The position numbers and the translations under genes were made by a program. Positions 57,554 through 64,000 of a stretch of 64,000 nt of DNA are shown in pieces. Origin of the DNA: Fluctibacter corallii (GTDB taxonomy: Bacteria; Pseudomonadota; Gammaproteobacteria; Enterobacterales; Alteromonadaceae). Location: contig NZ_JAOWKX010000002.1 of NCBI RefSeq assembly GCF_025751585.1, positions 403,662 through 467,661 of the forward strand. Reading direction: 5' to 3'. How positions within the stretch are numbered: position 1 is the stretch's first letter; each line of letters opens with the position of its first letter. The notes below the pieces were generated by a model. The model was not told where the DNA came from, did not search any database, and saw nothing but the letters and a program-made list of their open reading frames with translations.

Positions 57554-60160
57554 ATGAAAAATTTATTGCTTACTGGCGTGGCCGCATGTGCATTTGTTCC
57601 GGCTTTAGTACACGCTGTTCCTTCGGTGCCTATCCTTGATTGGGCACCACAAAATTATGCGTTCGTTAATGTCGACCTAGAAGGCACAGGTGGTTATACC
57701 TCTATCGTCACACGGGTTGATAATGTGACCATTAACATTAAATGGAACGCGTGGAGTGGGGATGGAGGGGATAATTACAAAGTGTATTTTGATGATAACG
57801 TGGTGAATAGTGGCACGTTAGCACCTGGCTCGAAAACGGGTGAAATCCAATTTTCTTACTCTGAAGCGGGTCGTCATACTTTGTACGTCGCGCTTTGTGA
57901 GGGGGATGAGTGTGTAAAGAGCGAAGGTAAACCCATTGTAATCGCCGATACAGATGGGGCGCATTTGGCTCCGCTTGAGATGAATTACGACCCAAACAAC
58001 AATAACTACGGATTAAAAGATGGCGTGGTCACCGCTGCATACTTTGTAGAATGGGGAATCTACGGGCGTGATTTTGATGTTACAAAAATTCCCGCCCAAA
58101 ATCTAAGCCATATCATATACGGGTTCATTCCTATTTGCGGTCCAAATGATTCTCTCACTGGCGGTCCAAAACAGGCGTTAGTGCGCGCATGCCAAGGTTC
58201 TCAGCAATATGAAGTCGTGATCCACGACCCGTGGGCGGCCATTCAAACGTCTTTACCTGGTATTGATGCCAGCGATCCGATTCGCGGCACCTATGCGCAA
58301 TTGATGGCATTAAAACAGCGCTACCCAGAACTGAAAATTCTCCCCTCTATAGGTGGGTGGACGCTATCTGATCCATTTTATGGGTTTACCAACAAAGACA
58401 ATCGTGACACTTTCGTCGCCTCAGTGAAAACGTTCCTACAAACGTGGAAGTTTTACGATGGCGTTGATATTGATTGGGAATATCCCGGTGGACAAGGTGC
58501 GAATCCCAATTTAGGCGACCCCGTTAATGACGGCGCTGCATATGTTGCGCTAATGCAAGAATTACGCGCGATGCTTGATGATCTTGAAGCTGAGACCGGG
58601 CGAACCTACGAGTTGACGTCGGCTATTGGCGCAGGTTATGACAAAATTGAAGACGTTAACTACGCGCAGGCTGTACAGCACATGGACTATTTATTTCTGA
58701 TGACATACGACTTTTATGGTGCGTGGAGCAACGTCACAGGCCACCAAACCGCACTGTATTGTGCACAACATTTTCGAGCGGGTCAGTGTGATGGAAGCGG
58801 CATTGATGAAAATGGTGTTCCTTACAAAGGCCCTGCATACACTGCGCACAATGGCGTTAATTTGTTACTCGCGCAAAATGTACCAGCAGATAAAATTGTG
58901 CTCGGTGCCGCTATGTATGGCAGGGGCTGGGAGGGAGTATTTCCGGATAACGCGACTGATCCCAATAACCCTATGACAGCGATTGGGAACGGACCACTTA
59001 GAGGAACAACCGAACAAGGTGTGTGGGAAAATGGTGTCATTGATTATAAAGGCATCAAGGCGTTCATGTTAGGCGCAAACAATACTGGCATTAACGGATT
59101 TGAAACTGGCTATGATCAGCAGGCTAAAGCGGCTTATGTATGGAATAAAACGAGTGGAAAGCTCATTACCTATGACAGTCCTGACACCGTAAAATTAAAA
59201 GGAGAATACGTCAAAGAGCGAGGATTGGCGGGGATATTTGCATGGGAAATCGACGCTGATAATGGAGACATTTTAAATGCTATGCACGAAGGGCTCAATG
59301 GCGTTCCCACACAAAACCGAGCGCCCATAGTAAATGTGACGCAAACCCTTACTTTAGCGAGTGGTCAGTCAACCATTGTTAACGCAAATGCTACTGATCC
59401 AGATGGTGATGCATTGACTTATTTGTGGCAATTCGACAGCCCGCTGATGATAGCCGATGAGATGAGCAATGCAGTGACGATTAGCGCTCCATTACTGGAT
59501 ATTGAAACGCAAAGCGTGGGGACGGTAACGGTGTCGGATGGCGAGCTTAGTGTAACTAAATCAATCACCGTTACGGTGTTAGCTGAAGGTACGCCTCCTA
59601 ATACCGCGCCGGTGATTGCACCTATTGAAGACATTTCACTGAATGAGCGCGAGCAAATTTCTATTCAGGCAATAGCAACTGATGCAGAAAATGATCCCTT
59701 AACCTTTGCGTGGTCTGTTCCTACAGGCTTAACCTTGCAGGGGCAAGGGGAGCAGGTTCAGATACTCGCCAGCGAAGTAAACGAAACAACACAATATACC
59801 ATTCAGTTGCAGGTATCAGATGGGCAATTGCTAACTGATATTGCATTTACTGTCACGGTAAACAATGTCTCTTTGCCTGATAATCTTTGGCAGCCTGATC
59901 GGATTTATACCACCGGAGATGAGGTGTTATATGAAGGATTGGACTACCGAGCGAAATGGTGGACGCAGGGCGAACAGCCAGATGAGGGTGGGCCATGGGA
60001 GCGCATTTCAGCCCCGTCAGACACGCCTGTTTGGCAACCAAGCACGGTTTATGTTGGTGGCGATAAAGTGATTCACAACGGTATGCGTTATCAAGCGAAC
60101 TGGTGGACACAAGGAGAAGAGCCTGGCGTAGCATCGGTTTGGCAAGCGCTTAACGATTAA
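57554..60160 (+). CDS. Secreted multidomain GH18 chitinase (ChiA type)
   Basis: This 868-residue enzyme has a signal peptide (about 1-22, ending VHA) and an N-terminal FnIII-like ChiA_N domain (about 23-135). The GH18 barrel has DGVDIDWEYPGG (about 302-313). Two cadherin/Ig-like domains (about 590-770, NRAPIVNV... and NTAPVIAPI...) and two CBM5/12 domains follow (YRAKWWTQGEQP and YQANWWTQGEEP). I place the start at 57554, with a purine-rich site upstream. It is a more processive, ChiA-like partner to the first chitinase. Confidence 0.93.
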   Translation: MKNLLLTGVAACAFVPALVHAVPSVPILDWAPQNYAFVNVDLEGTGGYTSIVTRVDNVTINIKWNAWSGDGGDNYKVYFDDNVVNSGTLAPGSKTGEIQFSYSEAGRHTLYVALCEGDECVKSEGKPIVIADTDGAHLAPLEMNYDPNNNNYGLKDGVVTAAYFVEWGIYGRDFDVTKIPAQNLSHIIYGFIPICGPNDSLTGGPKQALVRACQGSQQYEVVIHDPWAAIQTSLPGIDASDPIRGTYAQLMALKQRYPELKILPSIGGWTLSDPFYGFTNKDNRDTFVASVKTFLQTWKFYDGVDIDWEYPGGQGANPNLGDPVNDGAAYVALMQELRAMLDDLEAETGRTYELTSAIGAGYDKIEDVNYAQAVQHMDYLFLMTYDFYGAWSNVTGHQTALYCAQHFRAGQCDGSGIDENGVPYKGPAYTAHNGVNLLLAQNVPADKIVLGAAMYGRGWEGVFPDNATDPNNPMTAIGNGPLRGTTEQGVWENGVIDYKGIKAFMLGANNTGINGFETGYDQQAKAAYVWNKTSGKLITYDSPDTVKLKGEYVKERGLAGIFAWEIDADNGDILNAMHEGLNGVPTQNRAPIVNVTQTLTLASGQSTIVNANATDPDGDALTYLWQFDSPLMIADEMSNAVTISAPLLDIETQSVGTVTVSDGELSVTKSITVTVLAEGTPPNTAPVIAPIEDISLNEREQISIQAIATDAENDPLTFAWSVPTGLTLQGQGEQVQILASEVNETTQYTIQLQVSDGQLLTDIAFTVTVNNVSLPDNLWQPDRIYTTGDEVLYEGLDYRAKWWTQGEQPDEGGPWERISAPSDTPVWQPSTVYVGGDKVIHNGMRYQANWWTQGEEPGVASVWQALND

Positions 60161-60548
60161 CACGCACGCCCATGAGTCGCTGCGAATAGTTGTAGCGGCT
60201 CGCGAACATAATTCTTCTAACTTGATTTCATGTGCAATTTTGGACTCTGATTACATGAGAATAAGCCGATGACTCGGTCCACTTAAGAATTACAGCAGTT
60301 CGCATAAACGAAGGGATAATAATACTGTTGATTTGAAGTTTTTGCAGATTGTCAAATGGAAAATAATGTTAGCATATGCTTGATGTTGAGAACATTTAGC
60401 CCTTAAATATCTACAACATATTATTAGGTCGTGGCTTTAGCGACGTGTCGCGCCTGAATAAGCAGGATCTTAACCTGGCATAAAGGATTATGCATTCCAT
60501 TAATGGGCTCCTTTGTGCTTCTCTGAACACTTTATAAAAGGAGTTGAT
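60161..60548. other. Gap between the second chitinase and the beta-helix protein gene
   Basis: These 388 bp have no supported gene. Just after the chitinase stop there is an 8-bp stem with one wobble (60174-60181 and 60194-60201), with no T tail. Further on there is a G/C-rich patch (60428-60455) and the ribosome-binding site of the next gene. No operator or riboswitch is recognised. Confidence 0.45.
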
Positions 60549-63206
60549 GTGAAATCTCATTTATTACTTTTGTTTCTTATGACGTTTGCCCATACGGTTT
60601 TTGCCGCCACGCCGTCAGTACCAAGCTCGTTAACTGTACCTTCTACAGCGCTAGAAAACCAAAGTTATACAGTGAGCTGGGGGGCATCCTCTGGTACAGT
60701 CACTCGCTATGATTTTGTGGGCGAACAAAGCGGTTACTTGCAACAAAACCTGTCACGCTCATCTAGTCGTAACAACCCCGAAGGGCGATACTGTTACAAA
60801 GTTCGAGGTTGTAACGGCAACAGCTGTAGTGCTTATACCAGTACCAAGTGTGTCAATGTCGTTGCCAACACGCCGCCCCCTCCGACAACGCCGTCTATCC
60901 CTACTGGGTTGTCTGTTGCCACGTATAACGAACTGGGTGAAAACTACACCGTAAGTTGGAATTCGGTCAGTGGTACGGTAACCCAGTATGATCTGGTGGG
61001 TGAAAAAAGCAGCTACCTGCAACGGACGCTTGCCACCTCCTCCACACGGAATAAGTCTGTAGAGGGGGAATACTGTTATAAAGTGCGTGCTTGCAATGGG
61101 AATAGTTGCAGCAATTATTCCAGCACAAAGTGTACAAACGTTATTGCAAAACCGCAGGTCCCGGGTAACTTTAATGTACCGAGTAACGGATATATCAATG
61201 AACGCTACCGGGTAAGCTGGGATGCCGTATCCGGATTTGTTGACCGTTATGAACTGGTGGGTGAAGGAAGTGGCTACCTGCAGCGCGGCCTGACAACCTA
61301 CTCGGATCGAAATAAATCAGTGAAAGGTGAGTACCGCTATAAAGTCCGCGCATGTAATGCTGTCGGATGCAGTAACTACAGTGCCATCAAGAGCATCTTA
61401 CTTGAAGAACGGCCCCCTGCTGGAGCTACCAGCTACAGCACATTACTAAATATGCTGAATACAGCCAGTCACGGCGATACGGTAAATATTGCAGCCAATT
61501 TCTCTATATCGGTAAGCAATATACCCTTGATTATTCCCGCTGGCGTGAGTTTGGAAGGCAATGGAAGAACAATCACCTTAACTGGTACCAGCACGGGCCA
61601 AAAGCTTGCCTTGTTTGAAGCGATGAATAACGCATCGGTTAATAATATAACCTTGACAGGACCTTATTTTGCTAACGGTTCTAATCCTTACAAAGAGATT
61701 ATCGATGATGATGGCAACAAAAAGGCTGTGGTTGACGACAGCCATCTCCATGGTGTCTGGTCTGACGCGAACATATCCGTGACCAACAGTACCATTCAAG
61801 GCTTTACCTACGGTATTACCGCTGCAGGAAGCAGTAATATGACTGTTTCGAATAGCTATATTTATAACAATTTTGGAACTAACCTTGGTTACGGTGTCCA
61901 TGTTTCGGGCGCACAAGCCCATGTCAATATCACAGACAATGAGTTCAGGAATAACCGCCACGCCATAGCCGCAAATGGTGAAGGCAGCCAAAGTTATACA
62001 GCAACTCGCAATAAGGTAAGGGCTTCCACCTTGAGTACGGCGCTAAAAGCCAAACTATCCCATAGTTTTGATATCCATGGCGACGATTGTTTGACTGGCA
62101 TCTGTAAATCCGGCTCAACGGTTGAGATAAGCAACAATATCTTTCAATCTGACAAACCTGCCATTCGTGTTAGGGGGATTCCCTCTAATCGTGCCATTAT
62201 CCGTAGCAATACTTATCCGGCGACAGTAACCAAGTCTAACGCTCTGCAAGCCGACTTTGATGCGAAGAAACCCAATGCCGATTTTATCGGTAGGTGCGAT
62301 GATGCAGGCTCGACCATCAGTGGCGGAAAAACGCTTTATGCCTGGCTTTCAGGTACAAGTGGGTTTGGAAGCAAACAGGTCATTTCCAGACAGCTCCCGA
62401 ATAAACCCACTAACTTTGGTGAATTTGACGGGACCACTGGAGATGAAATCTTCTTCTTTGATAGGGATAACTATTGGCGAGTTTTAGGTTTTCGCGCAGC
62501 GTCAGGCGAAGATAAGTTGCAATGCGGTAGCGTTTATAAAACACCAACTACAAGCCCGGCATTCCTGACAGGCCAGTTTGGGGGGGCAGGCAGTTATGAA
62601 GATCTGTTCCGCTATAACGTGAAGACGAGTAATGGTATCACTTACCGCGAATTTCAGATATTTAAAATGGGTTATAGCACAACCTATGACCGAAGCTTTA
62701 TAGACAGTACTGTTGATAAAACTGAGGTAGGCTCGCAGGATTTCAGTCAAATGCATATTGGCGATTTCGATGGCGACGGAATTGATGAAGTACTGCGTGC
62801 TAACGGTAGCCGTTGGGACGTGTTCGATGTAAGCGCCAAGAACTGGTCTACTTTGAGAGCGTCAAACATCACGGCCAACTATATCAAAGTGGGTAAATTT
62901 GATGTTGGGGCAATTTCTGATGTTTTTTATAGTCATAACGGCACTTGGTATCTGTCGAATGCTGGTACTTCAACTCCGGTAGCATTGCGGACTTCCAGTG
63001 TTCCTTCAAACCAGATGGCCGTTGGTGATTTTGATGGAGATGGTGTTGATGACGTGTTTTATAAACAAGGAACAAACTGGTATTTTTATGATGTAAGACG
63101 TGATTGGATACGTGAACTGGCCACTAACCGTTCCGAACCCTTCTCCGATTTGATGTTTGCAGATATTAACGGCGACGGTAAAACGGATGTGTTGATTTAT
63201 CACTAA
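60549..63206 (+). CDS. Large secreted protein: three FN3-like repeats, parallel beta-helix, FG-GAP/VCBS-like repeats
   Basis: This 885-residue protein starts at GTG 60549, with AGGAG upstream, and has a signal peptide (about 1-19, ending VFA). Three FN3-like repeats of about 85 residues follow (about 20-290), then a right-handed parallel beta-helix like pectate-lyase folds (about 295-560). About six FG-GAP-type repeats with calcium-loop signatures such as GDFDGDGIDEV and GDFDGDGVDDVF end the protein. The C-terminus ends abruptly in a last repeat (ADINGDGKTDVLIYH). A polysaccharide lyase or adhesin is possible; I cannot choose. Confidence 0.8.
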   Translation: MKSHLLLLFLMTFAHTVFAATPSVPSSLTVPSTALENQSYTVSWGASSGTVTRYDFVGEQSGYLQQNLSRSSSRNNPEGRYCYKVRGCNGNSCSAYTSTKCVNVVANTPPPPTTPSIPTGLSVATYNELGENYTVSWNSVSGTVTQYDLVGEKSSYLQRTLATSSTRNKSVEGEYCYKVRACNGNSCSNYSSTKCTNVIAKPQVPGNFNVPSNGYINERYRVSWDAVSGFVDRYELVGEGSGYLQRGLTTYSDRNKSVKGEYRYKVRACNAVGCSNYSAIKSILLEERPPAGATSYSTLLNMLNTASHGDTVNIAANFSISVSNIPLIIPAGVSLEGNGRTITLTGTSTGQKLALFEAMNNASVNNITLTGPYFANGSNPYKEIIDDDGNKKAVVDDSHLHGVWSDANISVTNSTIQGFTYGITAAGSSNMTVSNSYIYNNFGTNLGYGVHVSGAQAHVNITDNEFRNNRHAIAANGEGSQSYTATRNKVRASTLSTALKAKLSHSFDIHGDDCLTGICKSGSTVEISNNIFQSDKPAIRVRGIPSNRAIIRSNTYPATVTKSNALQADFDAKKPNADFIGRCDDAGSTISGGKTLYAWLSGTSGFGSKQVISRQLPNKPTNFGEFDGTTGDEIFFFDRDNYWRVLGFRAASGEDKLQCGSVYKTPTTSPAFLTGQFGGAGSYEDLFRYNVKTSNGITYREFQIFKMGYSTTYDRSFIDSTVDKTEVGSQDFSQMHIGDFDGDGIDEVLRANGSRWDVFDVSAKNWSTLRASNITANYIKVGKFDVGAISDVFYSHNGTWYLSNAGTSTPVALRTSSVPSNQMAVGDFDGDGVDDVFYKQGTNWYFYDVRRDWIRELATNRSEPFSDLMFADINGDGKTDVLIYH

Positions 63207-63236
63207 ACAATGTGAGGAGTCATCATCTTGTCATTT

Positions 63237-63264
63237 AAAGAGCCCTTTTGCGGGCTCTTTTTTT
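63237..63264 (+). terminator. Terminator after the beta-helix protein gene
   Basis: The perfect 9-bp stem AAAGAGCCC/GGGCTCTTT has a 6-nt loop and runs into seven or more T residues. Confidence 0.93.
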
Positions 63265-63695
63265 ATTACTGAAATCAAAGGGCGATAGCTAGGTTGATAC
63301 TTTTCCGTCACTATTCAAACACCGCCTGCAAAATCATATTTAAATAGCCTTTCATTTATTCGTTATGCGGCGTCATATCTGATGGCTCGCCTTACAGCTC
63401 GCATAGCGGAAACGCTACGATTCTCTTTATACGTATTTTCGCGTTACCTCTTAAAGTCTTTACGTTGCAGCACAACGCGCTATTCCATTCTTATCACCTC
63501 TTTAGGCTTTCTATCGCCAGCTGCTCGCTGCATCGCTTACTTTTTTGCTTTGTCGCTGAGGTGTGTTTTGGGTGTTACGTGTTGCGTTTCATGCATGAAG
63601 GAGAGGAGAACGCCCTGCCAAAAATACTAGTTAGCTTCGGTTATTACTTCATGTATACTTGGTTGACATGAGTTTCACTGGGAGGTTGATTTGAT
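63265..63695. other. Gap before the MarR-family gene
   Basis: These 431 bp have no gene that I can support. A plus-strand frame of 82 codons (63382-63630) has a Cys, Arg and Ser-rich translation with no family features and no ribosome-binding site, so I do not call it. There is a small hairpin TAGCG-GAAA-CGCTA at 63404-63417. The promoter of the MarR-family gene must lie near the end. A TTGACA-like sequence is at 63662-63667. Confidence 0.4.
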
Positions 63696-64000
63696 ATGTC
63701 AACTGAGTTCACACGGGGCGCAGCGCCATTGATGGCGTCGCAAACATTACAATTGGTGCAGCATGCCAATCAGGTGTCGCAAGCCGTGCAATCAGAGGTG
63801 TCTAAGCATTTGCAAGAAAAAGGTCACAGTACGATGACATCGTCTGCGCTAGCATTTTTGAGCGTATTAGAAGGCGGTGTGACGTGTGGCTCTGATATAG
63901 CCCGACATTTAGGCGTTTCGCGACAAATGGTGGCGAAAACAGTGAAAGAGTTGAAAAGTGCGGGCTACATTGCACAACAAAATGCGTTTGGTAAACAAAA
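63696..64000 (+). CDS. MarR-family transcriptional regulator (partial, cut by the window end)
   Basis: The frame starts at ATG 63696, with GGGAGG about 10 nt upstream, and is still open at the window end (101 codons). The visible part has a helical N-terminus and a winged helix-turn-helix (GVTCGSDIARHLGVSRQMVAKTVKELKSAGYI), the pattern of MarR proteins. The target and ligand cannot be seen. Confidence 0.75.
   Translation, partial: MSTEFTRGAAPLMASQTLQLVQHANQVSQAVQSEVSKHLQEKGHSTMTSSALAFLSVLEGGVTCGSDIARHLGVSRQMVAKTVKELKSAGYIAQQNAFGKQ

Noticed and set aside
63360..63440. Integron attC-like site (GTTATGCGGCG-type block)
   Set aside because: Slight resemblance to attC core ends only, with no partner core or integrase, and the paired arms do not fit.
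63382..63630. 82-codon frame in the last intergenic region
   Set aside because: Cys/Arg/Ser-rich nonsense-like translation, no ribosome-binding site and no family features.
1..64000. CRISPR arrays, insertion sequences, tRNA or rRNA genes
   Set aside because: No spaced direct repeats, transposase motifs with inverted ends, or cloverleaf/rRNA sequences were recognised.

Overview
The window reads as a chromosomal segment of a marine gammaproteobacterium of the Alteromonadales (Alteromonas-like). The basis is gene content and order: alaA-yfbR, msrC-proQ-prc, pepN, an NAD-dependent 180-kDa-type glutamate dehydrogenase, and the run pyrD-zapC-rlmKL-glutaredoxin-uup-DUF3466-rmf-fabA. I assign the group by inference and not by rRNA. 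No tRNA, rRNA, CRISPR array, insertion sequence or prophage was seen. Most of the window is core chromosome. The accessory-looking parts are about 47.9-51.6 kb and 54.4-63.3 kb.

Layout. 0.1-3 kb: a TauE/SafE-type permease, and a LysR regulator divergent from a zinc alcohol dehydrogenase. 3-6.7 kb: yfbR-alaA on the minus strand, an LRAT-like protein and a DUF2189 membrane protein. 7-10.9 kb: a branched-chain 2-oxoacid dehydrogenase operon (E1 alpha, E1 beta, E2 with two lipoyl domains; no E3). 11-15.2 kb: rlmJ overlapping a protein-kinase-like gene, then tesB overlapping a gamma-carbonic-anhydrase-like gene, then a candidate minus-strand sRNA. 15.6-23.4 kb: a class V aminotransferase, msrC, a small acidic protein, proQ, prc, and two sodium-coupled transporters. 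23.5-33.4 kb: pepN, DUF2835, and an envelope module DUF1302-DUF1329-Ycf48-like-MMPL/RND. 33.9-48.5 kb: glutamate dehydrogenase, pyrD, zapC, an S1 protease, rlmKL, a glutaredoxin-like gene, uup, a DUF3466 protein with a GlyGly-CTERM-like tail, rmf, and fabA behind a FabR-like operator. 48.6-54.4 kb: an orphan protein, a small RHH-like protein, a subtilase, a universal stress protein, glgC and a DUF6492-like glycosyltransferase. 54.8-63.2 kb: two secreted GH18 chitinases and a large secreted beta-helix/FG-GAP protein. The window ends inside a MarR-family gene.

How the parts work together. The chitinases, subtilase and S1 protease point to extracellular polymer breakdown. The 2-oxoacid dehydrogenase, glutamate dehydrogenase, AlaA, PepN and the transporters fit a peptide and amino-acid based metabolism. 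The most interesting signal is a pair of near-identical palindromes, 135 bp apart and inside the 5' coding sequence of the first chitinase. They closely match the NagR box known from GlcNAc/chitin regulons, so the operators appear to be written inside the linker-coding DNA. Other points worth checking are a YfbR homologue whose HD metal motif reads HE, a candidate minus-strand sRNA near 15.3 kb, correlated cysteine loss among the repeats of the beta-helix protein, and the envelope module at 26.5-33.4 kb.
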